The notes under the pieces are model-generated. The model did no database searches and was not told the origin of the DNA. It saw nothing but the letters and a program-made list of their open reading frames with translations. From Marinosulfonomonas sp. (GTDB taxonomy: Bacteria; Pseudomonadota; Alphaproteobacteria; Rhodobacterales; Rhodobacteraceae): a stretch of DNA of 6,393 bases. Below are positions 1 to 5,638 of the stretch, piece after piece (position 1 is the first letter of the stretch; each line of letters opens with the position of its first letter). The position numbers and the translations under genes are program-made. Location of the stretch: contig NVTS01000059.1 of NCBI GenBank assembly GCA_002732995.1, forward strand, positions 257 through 6,649, in the 5' to 3' direction.

Positions 1-1350
1 TGGAAGCGATATGATCTGGGGCGTTTCCGCAGGTCCTTGATTTTACCAGTGCCGCGTATTGACGGATTTGAAATCCACCAAGCTAAAGTTCTTGAAGTCG
101 AGGTTCGCCTTGGGCACTGGAGTCGAAAACTATCGCTCAAGGTAGCCATTGATGATGATATTGATGCGATCGCCAGAAAGTATTTGGGGCCGAGCAACGT
201 AATCAAGCGGGCCGGAATGTTTTCGCGCATTCATATCGCGGTCAAATATAACAAAGAGGGTGATGGAAAAATACGCACCCTCAACATCACCATATCTGGA
301 AGCAAAAGTTGCAATCTGCAGAGCAACAAGGACCCCGATGAGCGCAACCTCGGGTCTTCCCTGCTGAGTGAATGGGGCATCCTGAATACCTTCCGGCAAA
401 TCGAAAATGGCGACCTGCGAGCCATGTTCCCGCAACTTGTTCAGCTTTTTGACCGGGAAGATGATGAAATTACCGGCGGCGAACTTCGCGGGCTTAGTCT
501 TGATCCGGACCGGCTGATCGAGGGCGGGTTGCTTGAACGGCGCGATCGCCAAGATATCGTGCTGATCGACGAGGATGATATTGATGGTGAGGTTGCAATT
601 GATCCGTCATCCACACCCGGCATGGTCAAGGCAACGGGCCTATTCGGAGAAGATGCCGGCGAATACCCTCTGGCCGATATGGAACGTTTCCAGTTGAATC
701 GGCAATGGCTTCAGGAAACTGTCCTGCGGCTGGTTGGCTCGCTGCTCACGAAAAAGAGCCCCCAGATTATCGATGAGGACCTGATTCTGTTGGGGAACAT
801 GGGTGCTGATGGTGCCAGCACTCCGGTTTATTTTGCGCGGCGGCTTGGCGATTCTGTGGTCATCAACAAGCTGGATCAGCTCCTGAGGGCCCGCAACACC
901 TCCGGTATCGGCATTGTTTTGTCATCCAGTCCCGCAACTCTCACCTGCCTCGGGCCAAATGTCGTTGTCCCGATCCTTTTACATCTTGAGAAAGTGGGTG
1001 AGGAACGGAAGCTGTCACGCGATGCCGTCATTCAAACCTTTAGTACCGGGCGCAATCTTGCAATGGGGGGCAGTACAGTTGCCATTCTCAAGTCAGAATC
1101 CCAATCCGCATCACTCTGCATTCCGGGCAAAGCACCGCTGGCCATACTTGGCGCAAACCAGATCAGGATTTTCGAACGCTTGGTGGCGGCACATCTGTCC
1201 GGCAGTCCGGATGTGAAAACTGCTGTGCTCATCGAAGATACGGGTGTTCAAAGCCCGCAGCAGGCATTCAAACCGCCGCAGTGGCGCAGCATTTTGGATG
1301 TATATATCGGAAAAGGCCCGACGCGAGGATATTGGCGTCTCGTAGTATAA
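1..1350 (+). CDS. Large hypothetical protein, 5' partial
   Basis: I do not recognise this protein. The frame is open from base 1 (first visible codons W-K-R-Y-D) and ends at TAA 1348-1350. The first possible start, TTG at 37, has only a poor AGG three bases ahead, so the gene probably begins upstream of the window; 449 codons are visible. Numbering from the TTG, there is a mixed N-terminal part with a GSKSCNLQ segment near 88-95, a very acidic stretch near 175-190 (LIDEDDIDGE), a hydrophobic centre near 290-317, and a C-terminal part (about 375-437) ending GYWRLVV. That C-terminal part looks like a helix-rich, possibly winged-helix domain, but this is a weak impression. No signal peptide, membrane segment or catalytic motif is evident. 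Local GC is lower by eye than in the genes to the right (about 40% for bases 241-300), which suggests a different history, perhaps element cargo. The frame is certain; the function is unknown. Confidence 0.8.
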   Translation, partial: WKRYDLGRFRRSLILPVPRIDGFEIHQAKVLEVEVRLGHWSRKLSLKVAIDDDIDAIARKYLGPSNVIKRAGMFSRIHIAVKYNKEGDGKIRTLNITISGSKSCNLQSNKDPDERNLGSSLLSEWGILNTFRQIENGDLRAMFPQLVQLFDREDDEITGGELRGLSLDPDRLIEGGLLERRDRQDIVLIDEDDIDGEVAIDPSSTPGMVKATGLFGEDAGEYPLADMERFQLNRQWLQETVLRLVGSLLTKKSPQIIDEDLILLGNMGADGASTPVYFARRLGDSVVINKLDQLLRARNTSGIGIVLSSSPATLTCLGPNVVVPILLHLEKVGEERKLSRDAVIQTFSTGRNLAMGGSTVAILKSESQSASLCIPGKAPLAILGANQIRIFERLVAAHLSGSPDVKTAVLIEDTGVQSPQQAFKPPQWRSILDVYIGKGPTRGYWRLVV

Positions 1351-1459
1351 AAAAGCATTCAATCCCACGCCCCGTCTAATGACGGTCTAACAAATTACGG
1401 GGGACGGTCTAAAAAACCGATGGCTATTGGAAAGGCTCACTCAACAGAGGAGCATTTTC
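1351..1459. promoter_or_regulatory. Intergenic control region with phased TCTAA boxes
   Basis: This 109-base gap separates the large unknown gene from the Com-like gene. It holds two identical GACGGTCTAA boxes and a related CCGTCTAA. Their TCTAA cores start at 1375, 1386 and 1408, so they are spaced 11 and 22 bases apart, one and two helical turns. It is the only sizeable spacer before the co-directional run of genes, so a promoter with operator sites is expected here. TCTAAT at 1375-1380 matches five of six bases of a -10 box, but no convincing -35 element lies at the right distance. A regulatory role is inferred from position and repeat geometry. Confidence 0.45.
1381..1412. repeat. Direct repeat pair GACGGTCTAA, 22-base period
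   Basis: Identical 10-base copies lie at 1381-1390 and 1403-1412, with a diverged copy (CCGTCTAA) at 1372-1379. The first copy overlaps the dyad CCGTC-TAAT-GACGG at 1372-1385. The second overlaps the dyad CGGT-N7-ACCG at 1405-1419. Repeats on one DNA face combined with dyads are typical of operators or small iteron arrays. What binds them cannot be told from this window. Confidence 0.55.
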
Positions 1460-1690
1460 ATGCCGACTCCCGATCATCAGCGCGATTTGTTGCGCTCGAC
1501 CCGAAAAACCACTCATCATTCAACTGACTGGCGCTGCACGCGCTGCGACAAGCTGCTCGGCGCAAACCGTGACGGCCGCATGCACCTGCGTTTTGCGCGC
1601 GGGCACGAGTATCTCGTCAGTTTTCCAGTCACGGCCACCTGTCGTGGCTGTGGAACGCTGAACCAGGCGAGCGCACCCGCGCAACGCTAA
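1460..1690 (+). CDS. Com-like zinc-ribbon protein
   Basis: A 76-residue protein with two CxxC pairs, C26/C29 (WRCTRCDKLLG) and C61/C64 (CRGCGTLNQ), which should bind one zinc. The CxxC-D-K-L-L-G opening and CxxCG-T-x-N closing resemble Com, the small zinc-finger protein that binds mom mRNA in phage Mu and activates its translation. The 31-residue spacing between cysteine pairs, including FARGHEYLVSFPVTA, is longer than in Mu Com. The N-terminal 22 residues are polar and basic. The ATG at 1460 is chosen over an in-frame start at 1427 because AGAGGAG at 1446-1452 sits 7 bases before it. No mom gene follows; the next gene is a sigma-like protein whose leader carries a bridging hairpin. An RNA-binding role here is therefore attractive but inferred. 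A generic zinc-ribbon DNA-binding role is the main alternative. Confidence 0.75.
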   Translation: MPTPDHQRDLLRSTRKTTHHSTDWRCTRCDKLLGANRDGRMHLRFARGHEYLVSFPVTATCRGCGTLNQASAPAQR

Positions 1691-1711
1691 CCTAAAACCC
1701 CTGAAACTGAA

Positions 1712-1758
1712 GAGGCGCGCGACGCCCTGACCCGGCCACGAGGAGGCGCTTGACGCCC
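1712..1758 (+). repeat. Direct repeat GAGGCGC-NN-GACGCCC, two copies
   Basis: Copies lie at 1712-1727 and 1743-1758, period 31 bases, identical except for the two central bases (GC and TT). Each copy can form its own small hairpin, GGCG-N5-CGCC (1714-1726 and 1745-1757). Either GACGCC (1721-1726 or 1752-1757) can also pair with the single GGCGTC at 1771-1776. The gap between the Com-like and sigma-like genes therefore contains mutually exclusive pairings. Confidence 0.6.
1740..1746 (+). promoter_or_regulatory. Distant Shine-Dalgarno GAGGAGG
   Basis: This is a near-perfect anti-16S match, but 32 bases separate its last base from the ATG at 1779. The only closer start is TTG at 1750, which is just 3 bases away and opens an unrelated 89-codon frame with no recognisable product. 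No ATG, GTG or TTG in the frame of the sigma-like gene lies between 1740 and 1779. With the hairpin at 1752-1776 folded, the unpaired spacing becomes 7 bases (1747-1751 plus 1777-1778), which is optimal. Its use for the 1779 start is inferred. Confidence 0.5.
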
Positions 1759-1776
1759 GGCCGCAAGGCAGGCGTC
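1752..1776 (+). promoter_or_regulatory. GNRA-capped hairpin between SD and ATG
   Basis: GACGCC (1752-1757) pairs with GGCGTC (1771-1776). After a small internal loop (CG opposite A), GCC (1760-1762) pairs with GGC (1767-1769), closing a GCAA tetraloop at 1763-1766. That gives nine pairs, eight of them G-C. The structure ends two bases before the ATG. Phage T4 genes 25 and 38 are known cases in which a hairpin brings a distant Shine-Dalgarno close to the start codon, and the geometry here fits that pattern. The hairpin also hides the only nearby weak purine run, AAGG at 1765-1768. The pairing is seen in the sequence; the function is inferred. Confidence 0.55.
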
Positions 1777-1778
1777 CG

Positions 1779-2501
1779 ATGTCCTTTACGTGGCACGAAA
1801 TCTTTGAAAACCTCATGCATTCATCTTCCACCCTCGGCTTTCAGCGCGACTTCGATGCGATCCGGCGAAGCCACAGAAATCTGGCTGGTTACCATGAACC
1901 CGGAGCGGTTCTTGATGCGCTTCATCGCGAGTCCCATGATCATGACGCGAAAAACCGCATTCTCGTTTCGCTGGTTACGGCATCTCAACTGGAAAACGCG
2001 GGGTGCGATTGCGCCCTGACATTGATGTTGCTGGCGCTCTGGCCCGGGCTTGATGCCATTATGCGGCGCTCAAAAAGACGGCGTTTGGGGCATGCGGACG
2101 AGTTGCCATCTGAAATTCTCACCCGCGCAACTGAAGCCATCCGCTGTCTTGACCTCAGCCGGGTCAACAGGATCGCCGCGACCATCCTGCGCAATATCGA
2201 ACGAGATATCATGCGGGCGCACCAGCGGGAGGTTAGCCGCCAGGGACAGCATGCCGATATCGATCCGGACGAGGTTTCAATCGGTGTTTTTGTGCGGGAG
2301 CCCACTACCAGCCCGGAACGTCTGGAGGCTGAGGTCGCGAGCATTATCGGCGTGGACGCAAGGCTCGTTCTTAGGGTGGCCGTCGACGGGTTTTCCCAGA
2401 CCGAGGTTGCGATCGAATTGGGGCTGTCTGAAGCGGCCACCCGCAAACGCTACCAGCGCGCAACCAGGCGGTTGCGGGACGCGATGCAGAAAAATGCATG
2501 A
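1779..2501 (+). CDS. Sigma-70-like protein with region 4 HTH
   Basis: A 240-residue protein. Residues 204-234 (GFSQTEVAIELGLSEAATRK, then RYQRATRRLRD) are a clear sigma region 4-type helix-turn-helix, as in ECF sigma factors, where this part contacts the -35 element. Residues about 88-150 (WPGLDAIMRRSKRRR onward to MRAHQRE) resemble a diverged, basic region 2, and a polar linker rich in D, E and P joins the two. The first 60 residues match nothing I know. ATG at 1779 is chosen because the frame has no earlier start after 1740; the next ATG, at 1815, has no ribosome binding site. It lies 88 bases after the Com-like gene, behind a structured leader. It could be a true alternative sigma factor directing element genes or a sigma-derived DNA-binding regulator; sequence alone does not decide. 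No anti-sigma gene is seen beside it. Confidence 0.75.
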   Translation: MSFTWHEIFENLMHSSSTLGFQRDFDAIRRSHRNLAGYHEPGAVLDALHRESHDHDAKNRILVSLVTASQLENAGCDCALTLMLLALWPGLDAIMRRSKRRRLGHADELPSEILTRATEAIRCLDLSRVNRIAATILRNIERDIMRAHQREVSRQGQHADIDPDEVSIGVFVREPTTSPERLEAEVASIIGVDARLVLRVAVDGFSQTEVAIELGLSEAATRKRYQRATRRLRDAMQKNA

Positions 2502-2585
2502 CCGATGTCCCGATCCACCACCCGGAGTGGCTTTTCAATATTAGACGCCACCGCTGAACCCCAAGCCAAAGGAAAGCCATCAATA

Positions 2586-3233
2586 ATGACCAACCCCGCT
2601 AATACCCCGTCAGAAGACCTGAAACGGATCCCGGGCCTGTTCCGTCGCTGGGAACTACCCGGGATCTTCGAGGTAAACCGTGATTACCACGTTGAGGATG
2701 CGGGCATGCATGTCGACGGCACGCCATTGGTCGCCCTTTATACGCGTGAAAACGGGGAAGAAGCTGGCGGCAGTATTGAGGACGGCGACTATGCGCCGTC
2801 AGACCCGAAAGCCATTATTCCCGAAAACCTTTTGCCTCGGGGCGTGGTTGCAGCATTACCGCTCTCACTGGATTTCCAGACGATTGGCTTGGAGCGGCCG
2901 GCATCCTTGCCGCTATTCTCACCTAGCGGTGCGACAGTCGGGGATTTACGCAAAGCCATTGTGGAAATCCAGCAGACGCTCAAAGCCGACGGTCGAAAGA
3001 TTCAGGCATTGTCGCAGCTTTATCAGGAGCTGCTGGCGCACGGGGCCTCAGCTGACGCCGGTGTTTTTGAAATGCTCGGGATCATCGCTATCCCGGAAAA
3101 CGAGACACCTCCCTGTTTTGGTTCCGAGCGCCGCCCCGCACAAAGCACCCCCACTTCACATCCCCATAAAAAAGCTGCGGGGACGGTTCGCAATCAGTCC
3201 GCGGAGTGGCCAATGAAGGAAAGTAATTCATGA
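2586..3233 (+). CDS. Hypothetical protein with helical segment
   Basis: Family not recognised. From ATG 2586 it is 215 residues. An in-frame ATG at 2505 would add 27 residues but has no Shine-Dalgarno and sits 3 bases after the sigma-like stop; 2586 has AGGAAAG at 2570-2576 and is preferred. The N-terminal half has repeated-looking segments, IPGLFRRW (15-22) and LPGIFEV (24-30), followed by an acidic stretch (53-70). Residues 118-152 (DLRKAIVEIQQTLKADGRKI onward) form one long amphipathic helix, possibly a coiled coil. The last 45 residues are polar, rich in P, S and K, and probably disordered. A strong hairpin, described separately, falls at codons 14-27. The stop overlaps the next start (ATGA at 3230-3233), implying co-translation with the following small gene. 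It is cytoplasmic as far as can be seen; no function is proposed. Confidence 0.75.
   Translation: MTNPANTPSEDLKRIPGLFRRWELPGIFEVNRDYHVEDAGMHVDGTPLVALYTRENGEEAGGSIEDGDYAPSDPKAIIPENLLPRGVVAALPLSLDFQTIGLERPASLPLFSPSGATVGDLRKAIVEIQQTLKADGRKIQALSQLYQELLAHGASADAGVFEMLGIIAIPENETPPCFGSERRPAQSTPTSHPHKKAAGTVRNQSAEWPMKESNS
2627..2666 (+). repeat. Two-part 14-bp inverted repeat inside a CDS
   Basis: GATCCCGGG (2627-2635) and CCCGGGATC (2658-2666) are perfect 9-base complements. Inside them, GTTCC (2639-2643) pairs with GGAAC (2651-2655) around a 7-base loop, with CCT opposite TA as an internal loop. The structure starts about 40 bases after the ATG of the unknown 215-residue protein. In RNA it would be a very stable hairpin; in DNA, an extended dyad. 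Its role is unknown. Confidence 0.6.
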
Positions 3234-3574
3234 AACACACCCCGACACCCGCCATTCAAGCAGACCCATCCGTCACCGAAATCGAGTTTTGCGCCTGGGT
3301 GGCGCAGGCCTTGCCGGGTGATCGGCTGGAATACCATCGCGGCTTTCTGGTGCTTGATACGTTCCCTGTGTTTTCCAGCCTTGAGGCCGAGGCCCGCGAG
3401 GCGTTGCGCAAACTGGCGGACCGCACTTTTCACGTGGCCGAACAGGGCCTTGTGCATCTGGTGCAGGAGCGCGTGGGGCCGGATTGCTTTGCCTATATCG
3501 CCGTTGCCCGCCCCAAACCCAAATCCGCGCCGGTCTCGCTGTCCGCCCTTCTACTCGAAGAGGAAGCCGCCTGA
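3230..3574 (+). CDS. Small hypothetical protein, 114 aa
   Basis: Family not recognised. The start overlaps the previous stop in ATGA, and AAGGA at 3216-3220 lies 9 bases ahead, so the start is well supported. The protein has an N-terminal helix-like part (IEFCAWVAQAL, 18-28), a short strand-turn-strand (YHRGFLVLD, 35-43), a helix (LEAEAREALRKLAD, 51-64) and then strands (LVHLVQERV and CFAYIAVARP, 74-95). This helix-strand order would fit a small winged-helix or similar fold, but that is only an impression. The tail after residue 95 is P/K then acidic. There is no signal peptide or cysteine cluster. Its place in a translationally coupled string leading into the Sak4-like ATPase suggests an accessory role in the element's DNA metabolism. 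Confidence 0.75.
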   Translation: MKHTPTPAIQADPSVTEIEFCAWVAQALPGDRLEYHRGFLVLDTFPVFSSLEAEAREALRKLADRTFHVAEQGLVHLVQERVGPDCFAYIAVARPKPKSAPVSLSALLLEEEAA

Positions 3575-3618
3575 TGCCCACTTTCCAATCCCTTTTCACC
3601 CATGATGGAGATCCCTAC

Positions 3619-4107
3619 ATGCCCTTTCCCGAAAACGCCCCACGCGTTGATGATTTGACATCGATGCCGCCACAGGACATCGCCGCCCTGCCGGTTGAAA
3701 TGCTGGCCATCCTCCAGCGCGAAATCGACGAGACTTTGAAGCGGGTCAAAGCCGCCAAGGCCCGCCTCGATGGCGCGCTGACCATCCGGTACGCTACCCG
3801 CGCTGAAGAATTCCGCCACGCCAGCGGCAAAGACACAGGCACCGTTCGTTTTGATGACGGGGATTTCACCGTTGTGGCAGACCTTCCCAAGCGGGTCGGC
3901 TGGGATCAGAACAGGTTGGCCGAAATGGTCGAGCGCATCCGCGCGGCAGGCGACAATCCAGCCGAGTATGTCGACACTTCCTTCAAGGTTCCCGAGCGTA
4001 AATACAGCGCATGGCCCGAAGGCATCCGCAAGGGATTCGAGTCCGCCCGCACCGTGCGCCCTGGCAGCCTCAAAATCGAGCTTGTCAGTCAGGAGGCGGA
4101 TCAATGA
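3619..4107 (+). CDS. Hypothetical protein upstream of Sak4-like ATPase
   Basis: A 162-residue protein of unknown function from ATG 3619, with GGAG at 3607-3610 eight bases ahead. An in-frame ATG at 3574 overlaps the previous stop (TGATG at 3572-3576), also has GAGGA nearby and would add 15 residues. I prefer 3619 because the extra codons (ACT, CAA, CTT, GGA) look unlike the rest of the gene. Residues 20-50 form a long helix (ILQREIDETLKRVKAAKARL), then come a GKDTGTVRFDDGDFTVVADL strand region (70-89), WDQNRLAEMVERIR (95-108) and a conserved-looking VPERKYSAWPEGIRKGFESA (124-143). The central beta-hairpin plus helices suggests a compact nucleic-acid or protein partner domain. The ATGA overlap with the ATPase gene (4104-4107) implies co-production, so a helper role for the recombinase is plausible but unproved. 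Confidence 0.75.
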   Translation: MPFPENAPRVDDLTSMPPQDIAALPVEMLAILQREIDETLKRVKAAKARLDGALTIRYATRAEEFRHASGKDTGTVRFDDGDFTVVADLPKRVGWDQNRLAEMVERIRAAGDNPAEYVDTSFKVPERKYSAWPEGIRKGFESARTVRPGSLKIELVSQEADQ

Positions 4108-4979
4108 GCCTCCCCATCATCGGCGCCGACGAGCGTTTGGCGGAAGCCCGCGGCATCAAAGGCTGTATCTTCGGGAAATCCGGAATCGGCAAAACCAGCC
4201 TGCTCTGGACGCTGGACCCCGCCGCCACCCTGTTCATGGATCTCGAGGCGGGCGATCTTGCCGTCAAAGGCTGGCAGGGCGACACGATCCGGCCGCGCAC
4301 CTGGGCCGAGTGTCGGGATTTCGCGGTGTTCATCGGCGGGCCCAATCCGGCTTTGCGCGATGATCAGCCTTACGGTCCGGCGCATTATGCGGCCGTCTGC
4401 GAGCAGTTTGGAGATCCCGCCGCGCTGGAGCGTTACCAGACCATCTTCATCGACTCGATCACCGTGGCCGGTCGGCTGTGTTTCGGCTGGTGCAAGGGCC
4501 AGCCCGAGGCGATGTCGGAAAAAACCGGCAAGCCGGATGTGCGCGGGGCCTACGGGCTACACGGCCGCGAGATGATCGGCTGGCTGACGCATTTGCAACA
4601 TACGCGGGCCAAGAACGTCTGGTTCGTCGGCATCCTCGACGAGAAACTCGACGACTTCAATCGCAAGGTATTTTCGGCCCAGATCGACGGGTCCAAGACT
4701 GGTCTCGAGCTGCCGGGCATCGTGGACGAGGTCATCACCATGGCCGAACTCTCGGGCGATGACAGCGTGCCATATCGCGCCTTTGTTTGCCAGACGATCA
4801 ACCCCTGGGGCCTTCCCGCAAAGGATCGCTCGGGCCGCCTCGCGCAGGTCGAAGAGCCGCATCTGGGCCGCCTGATGGAAAAGATCAGAACCCCCGGCAC
4901 GCCTGCTGCCGATCGGTTGACCTACTCCAAATCCCCTGAACCGGCCGCTTTGGCCGATCAAAAAGCATCCCCTAACTGA
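4104..4979 (+). CDS. Sak4-like RecA/AAA_24 phage ATPase
   Basis: A 291-residue P-loop ATPase. Walker A is GKSGIGKT at 24-31; a strand ending in acidic residues (LFMDLEAGD, 43-51) follows, with E48 a candidate catalytic glutamate; Walker B is TIFIDSI with D117. This layout, with the P-loop close to the N-terminus and a TLFMDLEAG strand soon after, is that of the AAA_24/Sak4 group of phage RecA-like single-strand annealing and recombination ATPases, which work with an SSB partner. AGGAGG at 4091-4096 lies 7 bases before the ATG, and the start overlaps the previous stop (ATGA). The last 30 or so residues are P/A-rich and probably disordered. The next gene, 20 bases on, is a putative SSB-like partner, then a helicase, supporting a role in recombination-linked replication. 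The ATPase class is secure; the Sak4 assignment rests on motif layout and context. Confidence 0.82.
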   Translation: MSLPIIGADERLAEARGIKGCIFGKSGIGKTSLLWTLDPAATLFMDLEAGDLAVKGWQGDTIRPRTWAECRDFAVFIGGPNPALRDDQPYGPAHYAAVCEQFGDPAALERYQTIFIDSITVAGRLCFGWCKGQPEAMSEKTGKPDVRGAYGLHGREMIGWLTHLQHTRAKNVWFVGILDEKLDDFNRKVFSAQIDGSKTGLELPGIVDEVITMAELSGDDSVPYRAFVCQTINPWGLPAKDRSGRLAQVEEPHLGRLMEKIRTPGTPAADRLTYSKSPEPAALADQKASPN

Positions 4980-4999
4980 ACCAAAAGGAGGGTCCCACC

Positions 5000-5626
5000 A
5001 TGGGTTCCTGGAATGATTTCAACGACGCAAAAAGCAACATCAACCTGATCCCGAAAGGCACGCTGGCCAAGGTGCGCCTGACCATCCGCCCCGGTGGCTT
5101 CGATGACCCGAGCCAAGGCTGGACTGGCGGCTACGCCACGCGCGGCTCCACCGGTGCCGTCTATCTGAACGGTGAATTCACCGTGCTGGAAGGCCAATAC
5201 GCACGGCGCAAGATATTCACCCTGATCGGGCTTTACAGCCCCAAGGGGCCGGATTGGGGCAATATGGGCCGCTCTCTGGTGCGCGGTTTGCTCAATTCGG
5301 CACGGGGAATTTCCGACAAGGATATGTCGCCCGAGGCACAAGCAGCGCGCCGGATCGGGGGCTTTGCCGATCTCGACGGGATCGAATTCGTCGCCCGCAT
5401 CGATGTTGGCACCGATGCCAATGGCGACGACAAGAACGAAATCCGCTCGGCGGTGACGCCCGACCACAAGGATTACGCGGCAATCATGGGCTCGCAGCAC
5501 TCGCAGGGCACAGTGCCACCGGCGCAGCCCCCGCTTTCGCAGGGACAGCAGTCCCCACAGGGTTCGCAACCCCAGCAATCCTCTCAGGCACCGTCGGCCA
5601 CCGGCCGTCCGTCCTGGGCCCAATAG
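5000..5626 (+). CDS. DUF669-like putative ssDNA-binding protein
   Basis: A 208-residue protein. Residues 1-100 follow the DUF669 pattern found in phage replication modules: a DFNDAKSNINLIPKG opening, strand-rich middle, then VYLNGEFTVLEGQYARRKIF (54-73) and a GRSLVRGLLNSARGI helix (90-104). Residues 125-160 (DLDGIEFVARIDVGT, NEIRSAVTPDHKDY) complete the folded part. From about 165 the chain is a Q/S/P/G-rich low-complexity tail ending PSWAQ, organised like a bacterial SSB tail but without the acidic D-D-I-P-F tip. AGGAGGG at 4986-4992 sits 7 bases before the ATG. Its place between a Sak4-like ATPase and a helicase supports a single-strand DNA-binding function. That function is inferred, since DUF669 itself is named for unknown function, and my family match is by eye. 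Confidence 0.68.
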   Translation: MGSWNDFNDAKSNINLIPKGTLAKVRLTIRPGGFDDPSQGWTGGYATRGSTGAVYLNGEFTVLEGQYARRKIFTLIGLYSPKGPDWGNMGRSLVRGLLNSARGISDKDMSPEAQAARRIGGFADLDGIEFVARIDVGTDANGDDKNEIRSAVTPDHKDYAAIMGSQHSQGTVPPAQPPLSQGQQSPQGSQPQQSSQAPSATGRPSWAQ

Positions 5627-5638
5627 GAGGGTCTGGCC

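Noticed and set aside
154..586. Repeated 13-mer GATGATATTGATG (154-166, 574-586) and nearby GCGATCGCC
   Set aside because: Both 13-mers encode D-D-I-D in the same frame of one acidic protein; this is best explained by amino-acid composition and chance.
1372..1390. CCGTC-TAAT-GACGG as a terminator for the first gene
   Set aside because: A five-pair stem with no following T tract does not fit an intrinsic terminator; an operator dyad is more likely.
1750..2019. TTG-started frame directly after GAGGAGG
   Set aside because: Spacing to the SD is only 3 bases, the product has no recognisable features and it overlaps the sigma-like gene out of frame. A tiny leader peptide cannot be fully excluded.
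2050..2544. Plus-strand frame of 164 codons
   Set aside because: Shadow of the sigma-like gene in another frame; the product is R/S/P-rich and has no SD.
2505..2585. Upstream in-frame ATG of the 215-residue protein
   Set aside because: It has no Shine-Dalgarno and a low-quality N-terminal extension; ATG 2586 has AGGAAAG ahead.
3493..4104. Antisense frame of 203 codons
   Set aside because: It mirrors the small protein gene ending at 4107, whose start, SD and ATGA coupling are convincing; the antisense product shows no domain.
4994..5004. CCCA-CCA-TGGG dyad over the DUF669-like start codon
   Set aside because: Only four pairs with a three-base loop; the adjacent AGGAGGG stays free, so a regulatory role is not supported.
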